A stretch of 57,977 nt of DNA from Candidatus Peregrinibacteria bacterium (GCA_016220175.1 JACRHZ010000006.1:1-57977); one strand, 5' to 3'. Positions 41,888 through 50,675 are shown, counted from the stretch's first letter. Numbers and translations are program-made. Notes: generated from the letters alone by a model not told the origin.

Positions 41888-44800
41888 ATGGCACATCAGC
41901 AAGATTCATCAACGAAACCAGCGGCAAATACTGAAGTGCTCAAAGAGCAGTCGTCACCTGCTGTAGTAGATCAAGAAGTTCTTGAAAATACTGACAAGGT
42001 AGCGCAACAGATAGAAACTTCTGAAACACTTCCTCCTGAACAATATGCGGCGGAAGTGAGAGAACAGATAGAAAAAACGCCGGAAAAACCCAGCACATAT
42101 CAACGAGTTGAAAAATTTGTAACCACACAGGTTGATACGATGATGAGTGATTTTGAAAAAGGCGATTATGCAAAGGGAAGTATTAAACTCGCAGTTATGT
42201 TCGGTGCGGGAATACTCGTTGCGAAAGGATTGAAAGCGATTTATATAGAAGCGAAGGGAGTTGTCGGATGGTTTACAGAAAGTGTTTTGGGAATTAAAGA
42301 AGGAAGTGAAGGAGGAATATTGGGGTCTATAGTAAAAGGTTTACTCGTTACCACAGGACTCGGTGCACTGGGAATAACCGGCGGAGCTCTTATCGAAGCG
42401 ATGCGAGGAAAGGTGACACTCTCAGAAGTTTTAGCAGCAGCGGCAAAAGGACCGATTGCATTTTTAAAACTCATATATGACAAAGGGATAGCACTGCCGC
42501 CAGAAGTATGGAATTATGTCGCAGCAAAAGTGGCCGGTGCGGCTGGCATTGGTGAAAAAGCAGAGCAAGCAATAGAAGATCTCTTGAAAGACCCGAGTTT
42601 TACAAAAGCTCTTACCGCAGCAAAAGCTCAACTGGAAGGAATTCTCGGACCTTTTGGAATAGAATTCGATTTTCTCAAAAATATCACAGAAAAAGATATC
42701 GTTGACTCGGTTACAGAACTGGAAGGAACTCTTGGAATAGACAAACTCAAAGCGGCGCTTCAGGGGAATTCTGTGGTCATAGCGGGAAAAACAATAAGCA
42801 GTGAGATGATGAAACTTGGTGGAGCCGTTGGTGTTGGTTTCATCCTGTTCCTTATAGGACGCACTCTTTTAAGTCCAACAAAATTAGCAAAACTGGGAAT
42901 AAGTGTAGCAAAACATCTTCCTCTCGCACTTGGAGTATACTTTGGACTAAAAGCTCTCGGCATAGAAATACCTATTGCTGATGATATTGTTCCGAAAGAA
43001 ATTCAGGACGCTGTTAAAATTATAGATGCACCAGAAATACTGAAAGATGTTTTGGAGTTCTTAAAAAGTGGAGAAATTCAAGTCACCATAGGGAAATTCC
43101 TCCAATATCTCAAAGAACATATTGAAATGCTCAGGGAAGATGCGAAAGAAATACCTTTTTTGGGAAATTTTCTACCACTTGATGCAGAAAGTCTGAATAA
43201 TTTAAACCCAATTTCCCTTATAACTCTCATGTGTAAGGGCGGATTGAAGAGTAATGAGTTTCAGGAAGCATTGGTCGGTTTTGGTGAGGGAATTCTTTCT
43301 GTAGGCACCGTAATATTTTTATTAAAGAAAATTGGACTTAGAAAAGCTGTTTGGAAAGGAATGGGAGCATTTCTTCTCTACTGTCTGTACAAAGATTATC
43401 AGAGGATACAGAAGAAAATCTCTGACCAAGATAATGCTGAATTGCAGGAGGCTTTTGGCGATGATGAAAACTATACTCTCCTCTATAAATTTGGCGTTAC
43501 CATTGTGGGAAAGAGCGTGGAACAACTCCATGCATGGCAAGTCAATTTATGCGCTGATATTCTTTCAAAGCTCAAAGCAAACCCAAAAACTTCGCATTTG
43601 GTTGAGAAAATTGATGCTCTCGAGAAAGAAAAAGGATTTCAGCCGTTTTCAGTTAAGTGGATTCAGGGATTTTACGAAATTATTGCAGAAGAAAACAAAA
43701 AAGGTCTTGAGCTGAGAGTCGTTCTTTCAGAGACAGGCATGGCAATTATTGGAAATGGATTTGGAGTAATGTGCAATACTACCAGCGATGTTGTTGGCCT
43801 TTTGTACCATGTGGCCATTGCTCAGGATATAGGTGCTGAAGAGGCTGTTTGTCAATATGGTGGAATCGCCGCTCCATTTATGGTTCTTGGTGGTGTTTTT
43901 CATGGTGGTCACGCCATGGGATTTGGTGTTGCTATGGGATTTGCTGTTCCCGCATATATCACCGTCAAAGCTGGAAAATTTGCACTAAATGTCGGAAAGG
44001 GAGTTGTGCATGCAAGCGAACTTATTGCCCAGAGAGGAGAAGTTGTTGATCAAGTGGGAAAAGAGCTTCGGGATATCCCTGAAAAATTTCTTCGAAAACT
44101 TCCTCTTGGGAAAAAAATACTTGCAAATGAAGGGATTATTGATCTCATGGAGCTGTATGCAAAGCGAGCGAGTATCAAAAAATCCATTGGAATAAATACG
44201 GCAAAGCTCGATACAGTTTATGAAAAACTCGTAAATGAGGCGAAAAGAAGAGGGATTGAGGGAATGCCGTCGACCATGGGGAAAGCTATCGAAGAAATTC
44301 GAGAAGGTGAATATCCTTTTGGAGCATCGAAGATTCATTATTCAAAACCTCTTGATATTGCAGAAATATTTGAAGGAAAAAATCCTCAGCAACTTAGTGA
44401 ATCACTTGAAACAGCAAGAAGAGTTGCTAGCAAGGATGTGGCAGAAAAGTTTAGTGCTATTGGGGAGGCTCGTGCAATAGAAACATTTCAAGCAGGAGGA
44501 CTCACCTCAAGATTTTCTCCTATAGATTTTGAAACCATAAAAAAATTAGACCCGAAAAAAGAAACTAAGGAACTCATAGAAGGTTTTCGAAGAGCTACTG
44601 CACAAGTGGAAGGTGAATTCGCCGGAATGAATCAGATTTTTAAAAAGAATTCAGCGAGTATACAGGGTCTAGCAAATGAAGCTGAAAAAACGAAATATCT
44701 TGAGGAATTAAAACAAGATATTTCTACTTTTCTTGGAAGGAGAGAGAGACAACTTACGGAACTTGAAGCCATATGGAAAAAAATCCCAAGAGGCTTGCGG

Positions 44801-45628
44801 AGAGGAGGATTACGAAATCAGTACAAATTTGCCGTAGAAGGAGCTCGCGGAGGAATTGCCCTGGAGGCGAAAGAAATAGTCAGAGGAAAACTTCGTTTTT
44901 CGATAGGATTAGCTGGAGTTATGATGGCAGTAAGAGCCTTTAGTGAGTACAAAAACAACCCTGAAGAAGAATTACTAAGTATCTTTCAGCGATTGGGGCC
45001 GGAAGCATTGCAACTTGTTGTTGATGTCGCTCCGATTACAGGAACACTTTCCATGGGCTATAATGTTATTTATGGAAAAGAACGTTTCACGGGACGAGAC
45101 GTAGGTCGCTTATCGAGTTTAGGATGGGGGATTGTCAATCTTTTGAGTGATGCGGGAACAATTGCTGCACTTGTTGGAAGTGCAGGCACAGCAAGTGCCG
45201 CTGTTCCACTTGAAATGGGAGGGAAGATAGCTCTTCTCGCCACGAAAGGAGGAAGGGCAGCAGAAACTGCAGCTAAAATCATGAAAGAATGGGGGCCCAT
45301 AAAAAAGATCATTGAAACGAAAGGAGTAGGAAAATTTTTAGAAGAAGCGGGAAAGTTTTTGAAAGCTGGAAAAGGAACAATGGCAGAGGGACTAGAAAAG
45401 AGAGCATTTCGAACTGGACTTGCCGTCACAGCAGCTTCCATAGCGCTCCCTTACGGATATTCATATTTGTTTGACACAGATGCGCCTGTTCCAGAAGAAA
45501 TCGCAAAAGAAATTCTCGAGGAGAAATCATCAGGGCAGGAGGATGTTTCTCTTGAAGCAGAAAGTTCTGAAGCATTGGTCCCTGAAACTCCGAGCTCAGC
45601 ACCTTTTGGAAGAATTCTTCCCAACTAA
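41888..45628 (+). CDS. Giant multi-helix membrane protein of unknown function
   Basis: The 1246 residues begin with an acidic Gln/Glu/Pro-rich N-terminus (about 1-85) and continue with many Gly/Ala-rich hydrophobic segments, e.g. near 97-112, 145-165, 295-325, 460-485, 630-690 and 1000-1015. Between them are amphipathic and coiled-coil stretches, notably residues 760-1000. The C-terminus is acidic and Pro/Ser-rich. The weakly hydrophobic, Gly-rich helices resemble pore-forming, scaffold or tape-measure-like proteins more than a transporter, but no family is recognised. It is flanked on both sides by small helical proteins with related motifs. No signal peptide is present. Confidence 0.6.
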   Translation: MAHQQDSSTKPAANTEVLKEQSSPAVVDQEVLENTDKVAQQIETSETLPPEQYAAEVREQIEKTPEKPSTYQRVEKFVTTQVDTMMSDFEKGDYAKGSIKLAVMFGAGILVAKGLKAIYIEAKGVVGWFTESVLGIKEGSEGGILGSIVKGLLVTTGLGALGITGGALIEAMRGKVTLSEVLAAAAKGPIAFLKLIYDKGIALPPEVWNYVAAKVAGAAGIGEKAEQAIEDLLKDPSFTKALTAAKAQLEGILGPFGIEFDFLKNITEKDIVDSVTELEGTLGIDKLKAALQGNSVVIAGKTISSEMMKLGGAVGVGFILFLIGRTLLSPTKLAKLGISVAKHLPLALGVYFGLKALGIEIPIADDIVPKEIQDAVKIIDAPEILKDVLEFLKSGEIQVTIGKFLQYLKEHIEMLREDAKEIPFLGNFLPLDAESLNNLNPISLITLMCKGGLKSNEFQEALVGFGEGILSVGTVIFLLKKIGLRKAVWKGMGAFLLYCLYKDYQRIQKKISDQDNAELQEAFGDDENYTLLYKFGVTIVGKSVEQLHAWQVNLCADILSKLKANPKTSHLVEKIDALEKEKGFQPFSVKWIQGFYEIIAEENKKGLELRVVLSETGMAIIGNGFGVMCNTTSDVVGLLYHVAIAQDIGAEEAVCQYGGIAAPFMVLGGVFHGGHAMGFGVAMGFAVPAYITVKAGKFALNVGKGVVHASELIAQRGEVVDQVGKELRDIPEKFLRKLPLGKKILANEGIIDLMELYAKRASIKKSIGINTAKLDTVYEKLVNEAKRRGIEGMPSTMGKAIEEIREGEYPFGASKIHYSKPLDIAEIFEGKNPQQLSESLETARRVASKDVAEKFSAIGEARAIETFQAGGLTSRFSPIDFETIKKLDPKKETKELIEGFRRATAQVEGEFAGMNQIFKKNSASIQGLANEAEKTKYLEELKQDISTFLGRRERQLTELEAIWKKIPRGLRRGGLRNQYKFAVEGARGGIALEAKEIVRGKLRFSIGLAGVMMAVRAFSEYKNNPEEELLSIFQRLGPEALQLVVDVAPITGTLSMGYNVIYGKERFTGRDVGRLSSLGWGIVNLLSDAGTIAALVGSAGTASAAVPLEMGGKIALLATKGGRAAETAAKIMKEWGPIKKIIETKGVGKFLEEAGKFLKAGKGTMAEGLEKRAFRTGLAVTAASIALPYGYSYLFDTDAPVPEEIAKEILEEKSSGQEDVSLEAESSEALVPETPSSAPFGRILPN

Positions 45629-45649
45629 ATTTTATATTTCTCTTTTCTC

Positions 45650-45880
45650 ATGATCACTCCTCAAGAGTTCGCCGGCTACCTTCAAAACTGCAGTCTCGAT
45701 CCAAAAACAAAAGTTTTATTGCTCGATATCCTTCCAAAGCTCTCTCAAGAGCAAATCCAAGAAATAGGACGTATTTTAGAAAAAGATCAAAACCAGCTTC
45801 TGCAGTATTTAAAAGAGGCGGAGCTCAAAGCAGATGTACTTACGGAGCAAGTAACAAAGGAAATAGAGGATTCAAAATGA
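45650..45880 (+). CDS. Small helical protein, possible LIE[DN]A group
   Basis: A 76-residue acidic protein following the giant membrane protein by 21 bases. Its GYLQNCSLDPKTKVLLLDIL segment followed by LPKLSQEQIQEIGRIL can be aligned with the helical region of the small proteins at 41568 and 37649, although the LIE[DN]A residues are replaced. The C-terminal third is a charged helix. It probably belongs to the same transcription unit. Function unknown. Confidence 0.58.
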   Translation: MITPQEFAGYLQNCSLDPKTKVLLLDILPKLSQEQIQEIGRILEKDQNQLLQYLKEAELKADVLTEQVTKEIEDSK

Positions 45881-45957
45881 AAAAACTCAAAGATCAAAGT
45901 GCAAAACAATACAGCTGTTTTGAGCTTTGTGCAGAAATAGAAGCGGGATAAATCACC

Positions 45958-46007
45958 GTAGAGACGTAGTATGAGCCGAAGGCTCCACTTCGTGGCTACG
46001 TCTCTAC
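45958..46007. repeat. Three-way-junction hairpin element
   Basis: Outer arms GTAGAGACGTAG and CTACGTCTCTAC are perfectly complementary (12 pairs). Inside are two smaller hairpins, GAGCC-GAA-GGCTC and CCAC-TTC-GTGG, so the element can fold into a cloverleaf-like three-way junction. It abuts a remnant of nadA and supplies its TAG stop codon. Confidence 0.8.
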
Positions 46008-46078
46008 AATTCCATCATCCTCTGAAGACTCCTCTTCGCCGCATCAAATATCTTCGGATCAATGATGATTTGGAGATT
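46005..46078 (-). pseudogene. Remnant of a nadA 3' end
   Basis: On the minus strand this reads LQIIIDPKIFDAAKRSLQRM then MEL and a stop, clearly the C-terminus of a quinolinate synthase. The intact nadA at 47534 ends DPKIFEKAKRSLTRMMEL. The differences are spread as between orthologues and not as in a fresh copy. Both ends are in the same orientation, with the second AAA/DUF4143 gene between them. Nothing upstream of the last 22 codons remains. Confidence 0.85.
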
Positions 46079-46098
46079 TTTTATTTAAGAAATACAAA

Positions 46099-46241
46099 AT
46101 CCTGAGAATTTTTTATTTCTAAAGTAAAAATTTCAAGGATTGTATGTTTTTAATTGATTTTTTTACAGACCATTATGAAAAAATCGATGTATTCTGTATT
46201 ATTTAGAATTTTTTTACTTTACAAATAAAAAAATTCAGGAT
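46099..46241. repeat. Long inverted repeat upstream of AAA/DUF4143 gene 2
   Basis: The arm at 46099-46130 (ATCCTGAGAATTTTTTATTT and following CTAAAGTAAAAA) is matched in inverted orientation at 46211-46241 with few mismatches. Pairing seems to continue outward through TTTAAGAAATA at 46084 and its complement near 46265, so almost the whole gap 46084-46274 is a large imperfect palindrome. Confidence 0.75.
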
Positions 46242-46274
46242 ATATTGATTTTGTAAGTAAATATTTCTTAAAAT

Positions 46275-47474
46275 ATGTATTTCCCTCGAGATATTGAGGT
46301 GTCCCTACGGCAAAATCTGGAAAGCAATCTTATTCTTCTCATTCTTGGAGCTCGGCAGGTGGGAAAGACGAGTGTGCTTCGAAAACTTTATGATAATGCC
46401 ATCAGAGAAGAAAAAAAGTGTTTTTTCTTTAATTTGGAAGATTTTAGTATTCGGAAAAAACTCGACGAACATCCGTTTCAGATTTTCCAAATGACACAAT
46501 TAAGTCCAGAAGAGAAACAAATACTCTTTTTAGATGAAATTCAGTATCTTCAAAATCCATCGAATTTCCTCAAACTTATTTTTGATACGTATAAAGACAG
46601 TGTCAAACTTATCGTCTCAGGATCGTCTTCATTTTATATTGATCAAAAATTTACTGATAGTCTTGCAGGGAGAAAACGTATTTTTTATTTATATCCCCTG
46701 AACTTTCGCGAATTTCTTGTCTTCAAGGGACAGCAAGATATTCTTTCTCATTTGGGAAACATATCTTCTCCGCTGTATGTCCACGAAGCGGAACGTCTTT
46801 TTGATGAATATTGTCTTTTCGGTGGATATCCAGAAATTGTGCTTCTCAAAGATCCCGAGGAAAAAAAATTACGATTAGCAGATTTGGGCTATGACTATGT
46901 AAAAAAAGATGTCCTCGAAGCAAATGTTGATAATCCTGAAAAATATTTCTACTTACTTAAAATTTTTGCAAATCACTCCGGAGAACTCGTAAATATCCAC
47001 GAACTTTCGAATACCCTTGGGCTCTCTACAACTGCTGCTCAGAGGTATCTCTATATTATGCAGAAATCTTTTCACGTGGCTCTTATAAGACCATTTTGGA
47101 AAAATATTCGGAAAGAACTTACCAAAATGCAAAAAGTATTTTTCTATGATTTGGGTCTTCGAAATCATTTTCTCAAAAACTTTACTTCTCTTTCTGAGAG
47201 AAATGATAAAGGAAACTATCTCGAAAATATTGTTTTTCGTGAACTTCTTTTTCGAACAGCGCTGGAGGACATTCAATTTTGGCGTGATACAAAGAAGCAT
47301 GAAGTAGATTTTGTTGTAGAAGGAAAAAATGCTCTGGAAGTGAAGTTTCAAGGAGCAAAAGATACTTCTTTGTCTTCTCAAGTATTTCGAAAAATATATC
47401 CAAATATTCCAATAAAATTTTTGAAGCATGAAGACGTCCTTCAATATTTTTATGGAGAAGCAGAAAGTAGCTAA
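46275..47474 (+). CDS. AAA/DUF4143 ATPase 2
   Basis: A 399-residue AAA_14/DUF4143 protein only distantly similar to the one at 40272. Walker A is ILGARQVGKTSVLRKLY (about 23-39), Walker B is ILFLDEIQYL, followed by LIVSGSSSFYI and SLAGRKRIFYLYPLNFREFL. The C-terminal nuclease-like part has FWRDTKKHEVDFVVEGKNAL and EVKFQG. It lies between a nadA 3' remnant and intact nadA, has a large inverted repeat at its 5' side, and its last codons (AGC-TAA) lie in a TAGCTA-type repeat. This arrangement suggests that the gene arrived as a small insertion. Confidence 0.87.
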   Translation: MYFPRDIEVSLRQNLESNLILLILGARQVGKTSVLRKLYDNAIREEKKCFFFNLEDFSIRKKLDEHPFQIFQMTQLSPEEKQILFLDEIQYLQNPSNFLKLIFDTYKDSVKLIVSGSSSFYIDQKFTDSLAGRKRIFYLYPLNFREFLVFKGQQDILSHLGNISSPLYVHEAERLFDEYCLFGGYPEIVLLKDPEEKKLRLADLGYDYVKKDVLEANVDNPEKYFYLLKIFANHSGELVNIHELSNTLGLSTTAAQRYLYIMQKSFHVALIRPFWKNIRKELTKMQKVFFYDLGLRNHFLKNFTSLSERNDKGNYLENIVFRELLFRTALEDIQFWRDTKKHEVDFVVEGKNALEVKFQGAKDTSLSSQVFRKIYPNIPIKFLKHEDVLQYFYGEAESS

Positions 47475-47536
47475 TAGCTAAGAACGAATAGCTAAAAGCG
47501 AAAAACTCTTCGCTCTTAGTTATTAGCTCTTAGCTA
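47468..47536. repeat. TAGCTAAGAGCGAA-type inverted repeat, nadA 3' side
   Basis: The sequence consists of TAGCTAAGAACGAATAGCTA and its inverted relatives around a short AAAACT centre. It carries the stop codons of both the ATPase (left) and nadA (right). Confidence 0.8.
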
Positions 47537-48454
47537 CAGTTCCATCATCCTCGTCAAACTCCTCTTCGCCTTCTCAAAAATCTTCGGATCAATGGTGATG
47601 TCATATTTTTCTTGAATTAAACTCTCGCGAATATTCTCGAGCGTGATCTGTTTCATGTTAATACAGCTTCCCATGAGCGGATAAAATTCCTTTTCAGGAA
47701 CTTCTTTGCGAAGCCGCCACACCATTCCTTCTTCTGTTCCTACAAGATATTCTTTCGCATCATCTTTTTTGGAGAAAGTGATCATTCCGCCAGTTCCGCA
47801 GATATGATCTGCGTATTTCAAAAATTCGCCTGGTGTTTCTGGATGCATCATAATTTTCGCGTGTGGATATTTTTCTTTCGCTCGCACGATTTTTTCATGA
47901 GAAAAATTTGTATGAACGTGACAAAATCCTGACCACGGAATGATTCGCTTTTTGGTTTTTGTGGCAACGTATTCAGCAAGATGTTTATCAGGAGCGAAAA
48001 TGATTTCATCGTGCGGAAGGCGCTCCACCATTTCCACTGCGTTTGCAGATGTACAGCAAATATCGGCCTCTGCTTTGACACTTGCCGCTGAATTTACATA
48101 AAGGCAGACTCCCGCATTTGGATGTTTTTGCTTCATAATTTTGAGCCGATCAGCGGTGATCATGTCTGCCATAAAACATCCGGCTCGAAGAGATGGGAGC
48201 AATACTTTTTTCTCTGGATTCAGGAGTTTTGCCGTTTCCGCCATAAAATGTACTCCGGCAAATACAATAATTTCCGCATCTGTTTCCATCGCCTTTTTGG
48301 AAAGTTCAAAAGAATCGCCACATACATCTGCCGCTTCAAAAATTTCTGGACGCATGTAATTATGCGCGAGAAGAATCGCATTTTTTTCTTTTTTGAGTTG
48401 TGCGATTTCCTTGATAATTTTTTGCTGCTGCTGTGAAATTTGGAATTTTGACAT
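47534..48454 (-). CDS. nadA: Quinolinate synthase
   Basis: NadA condenses iminoaspartate with dihydroxyacetone phosphate to quinolinate using a [4Fe-4S] cluster. The 306-residue length fits. Motifs include LLAHNYMRPEIFEAADVCGD near the start, FAGVHFMAETAKLLNPEKKV, and the cysteine-bearing SLRAGCFMAD. Further conserved cysteines occur in DICCTSANAVE, in HICGTGGMI and in the late MGSCINMKQI, of which three would bind the cluster. nadC is 32 kb upstream in the same window; nadB was not found. The gene is flanked on both sides by related TAGCTAAGAGCGAA repeats. Confidence 0.96.
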   Translation of the reverse strand: MSKFQISQQQQKIIKEIAQLKKEKNAILLAHNYMRPEIFEAADVCGDSFELSKKAMETDAEIIVFAGVHFMAETAKLLNPEKKVLLPSLRAGCFMADMITADRLKIMKQKHPNAGVCLYVNSAASVKAEADICCTSANAVEMVERLPHDEIIFAPDKHLAEYVATKTKKRIIPWSGFCHVHTNFSHEKIVRAKEKYPHAKIMMHPETPGEFLKYADHICGTGGMITFSKKDDAKEYLVGTEEGMVWRLRKEVPEKEFYPLMGSCINMKQITLENIRESLIQEKYDITIDPKIFEKAKRSLTRMMEL

Positions 48455-48510
48455 AGTGTTTTTTCAGTTCCATTATCGCAAAAAGTATTGCGGATGACGA
48501 GAAAACAAGA

Positions 48511-48588
48511 GTTAATAGCTAAAAGCGAAGAGCTAAGAACGAAAAATATTGCGTTCCCGCTCTTAGCTATTCGCTATTCACTTTCAAG
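48511..48588. repeat. TAGCTAAGAGCGAA-type inverted repeat, nadA 5' side
   Basis: AATAGCTAAAAGCGAAGAGC and the inverted GCTCTTAGCTATTCGCTATT flank an AT-rich centre. The words are the same as in the repeat at the other end of nadA. Confidence 0.78.
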
Positions 48589-48599
48589 TTCGTAATTGA

Positions 48600-49145
48600 C
48601 TACGCAAGCGACTCCCTTTTCATTACTTTTTCATAGAGTTTTTTTAGAAACTCGATGGCATAAGTAGCAACACTTCGAAGAATTTCTTTGAGATTTCGGA
48701 GTTTTTGCACTACATCAGCCAATCTTTGAGCTGACTTTAGAACAATTTTTTTGAGGTGCTTGATTTCTTTTTCGAGAATTTGCATTTCCTCGAGGACTGC
48801 CGTCTTCACTTTTCGGACCATCACCTTTCTCTCCGGTATTTTTATCTGTGCCTGAAGCTGTACTCGAATGGTAGCTTCATCCGAAGTTCCAGATGACTGT
48901 GATCCTTGAGTCGAACTCCCCTTTTTTTCAGACCTTCCAGAAACTGCTTCTCTGATCTCATTTCCTTCCATTCCCATCAAAATATCCTGAGCTCCAGAAG
49001 ATGTTTCTACCTGCAGGGCAGCAGCTCGCACTTCTGCGGCGGAAGGAATTTCATGTGATGAAGAATTTTCTGAGAGTTTTTTCTCTACTTTCTTCACTTT
49101 TGCCTGCTCATTTTCGAAAATGGAGTTCATTTGAGAGATGTTCAA
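48600..49145 (-). CDS. Small coiled-coil protein of unknown function
   Basis: The 181-residue protein starts MNISQMNSIFENEQAKVKK. The first 95 residues are Ser/Gln/Glu-rich and probably disordered. Residues 95-180 form a charged coiled coil or helical bundle ending in a basic amphipathic helix (IEFLKKLYEKVMKRESLA). It has no membrane helix or signal. The stop codon adjoins the nadA-side repeat. No family is recognised. A long gap with AT-rich sequence separates it from the divergent MgtC-like gene. Confidence 0.55.
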   Translation of the reverse strand: MNISQMNSIFENEQAKVKKVEKKLSENSSSHEIPSAAEVRAAALQVETSSGAQDILMGMEGNEIREAVSGRSEKKGSSTQGSQSSGTSDEATIRVQLQAQIKIPERKVMVRKVKTAVLEEMQILEKEIKHLKKIVLKSAQRLADVVQKLRNLKEILRSVATYAIEFLKKLYEKVMKRESLA

Positions 49146-49394
49146 GAAAAATGAGGGAGCGTTAAGGTCTAATTGTAGGGTGTATTCTGCTTTTTGTCAA
49201 GCGATTTTCCGTATAAATCCCTTCTTTGACAACGAATTTTAAAAGTACAGATGAACACTCTATCTTTTAAAACCGCTTCAGAAAGAGAAAATCTTGAGAA
49301 TCCAATATATCCCTGTTCATTTTCGCCCTATATCGACATTTTTTTCAAGAGCTTTTTTTTGTACAATGTTCATAAGTGATTTTTTAAGAGACGA

Positions 49395-50675
49395 ATGGAA
49401 AGCCCCATATCCTTCCTATTGCAGATCATTATGGCGACGGCGCTCGCCGGACTCATAGGTCTTGAGCGAGAAATGCACATTCAGGATGCCCCCGCGGAGT
49501 TCGAACCGGCCGGTCTTCGGTCTTTTGCGATGATTGGAATTCTTGGGTTTTTGGGAATGTATCTTTTTCAAACATTTGAAAATATTTGGTTTCTCATCAT
49601 TCTTTTTCTCGCAGTGTTCGGTTTTTCTCTTGTTTCTCACACATTTCAAGTTTTCCAACAAAAAGAAAACGGCATTACCTCAGAGCTTTCGAGTCTTGCA
49701 AGCTTTCTTATTGGAGTTCTTGTCGCCATGAATCAAATATTTTTTGCTATTACGGTGAGTATTTTGTTCACCAGCCTTCTCGCACTGAAAAAAATTCTTC
49801 ATGGAGTGGCACGAAATATCAACCACAAAGAGCTTCTTGCGATTCTTCAATTTCTCCTCATTTCGTTTGTAACCCTTCAAGTAATGCCTTCGAGTTGGGT
49901 CGATCCCTGGGGATTTTTTGATTGGAGACCTCGGCTCGTGTGGCTTATGGTGACGTTTGTTGCCGCGATTCGATTCATAGGATATTTCCTCTCAAAAATT
50001 GTGGGAGTACAAAAACGTATTCTTCTTTCCGGAATAATTGGAGGATTTCTTTCTTCTACTGCAGTGACCACGGCTCTTTCACTCGAATCTCGGAATCAGA
50101 AGCAAGGTACTCCTTATGCTATTGCTATTCTGATTGCATCGGGAATTATGTTTTTTCGGGTAATTTTTGAGATCTCTTTTCTTTCTCCTGATCTCCTGAG
50201 TTTTCTCGTTTGGCCACTTTTTGTAATGGGAATTGTTACTCTTGCTCTTGTTGGTGGTATTGTTTTTTTTCAGAGTCGAAAGAACAATAATTTGGAGGAG
50301 CCGATTCAAGTTACTCATCCTTTCGAGCTTCGGCCAGCGCTCATTTTCGGAGCATTTTTTCTCGGAATTGTGCTTCTTTCTGAAAAAATTCAAAGTCTTG
50401 ATGTCGTCGCAAACGCAGGGCTTCTCGTAACAGGAGGACTCGCGGGACTTACTGATGTTGATGCGATTACTCTTGCCATGGCAAATTTGTCAGGATCGGA
50501 AAAGATCGCATTTTTTCTTGGAGCTCAGGTCATTTTTCTTGCTGTTGTCGTGAATACGATTATGAAAATGGGAATTGTGTACTTTTTTGGATCCCGCTCT
50601 CTATTTTGGGGTGTTGTACTGGCACAATTGATAGTTTTAGGAGCCGGAGGAATAACTCTTTATTTCATTTTATAA
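49395..50675 (+). CDS. MgtC/DUF4010-family membrane protein
   Basis: The 426-residue protein has an N-terminal MgtC-type domain, with ALAGLIGLEREMHIQDAPAE then FEPAGLRSFAMIGILG, and a C-terminal DUF4010 domain, with about twelve membrane helices in all. Conserved features of the second half are SGIIGGFLSSTAVTTALS and AGLLVTGGLAGLTDVDAITL. MgtC proteins modulate magnesium homeostasis and ATP synthase in some bacteria; the fused DUF4010 family is less well understood. The stop TAA is directly followed by the dxr start codon, so the two are co-transcribed. Family call firm; role inferred. Confidence 0.88.
   Translation: MESPISFLLQIIMATALAGLIGLEREMHIQDAPAEFEPAGLRSFAMIGILGFLGMYLFQTFENIWFLIILFLAVFGFSLVSHTFQVFQQKENGITSELSSLASFLIGVLVAMNQIFFAITVSILFTSLLALKKILHGVARNINHKELLAILQFLLISFVTLQVMPSSWVDPWGFFDWRPRLVWLMVTFVAAIRFIGYFLSKIVGVQKRILLSGIIGGFLSSTAVTTALSLESRNQKQGTPYAIAILIASGIMFFRVIFEISFLSPDLLSFLVWPLFVMGIVTLALVGGIVFFQSRKNNNLEEPIQVTHPFELRPALIFGAFFLGIVLLSEKIQSLDVVANAGLLVTGGLAGLTDVDAITLAMANLSGSEKIAFFLGAQVIFLAVVVNTIMKMGIVYFFGSRSLFWGVVLAQLIVLGAGGITLYFIL

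Noticed and set aside
43332-43715. 127-codon plus-strand frame inside the 1246-residue gene
   Set aside because: It is out of frame with the long continuous gene and has no start signal or pattern of its own.
45877-45951. 24-codon frame overlapping the end of the 76-residue gene (ATGA)
   Set aside because: It is part of a CAAAACA/TGTTTTG hairpin and low-complexity sequence; coding value is doubtful.
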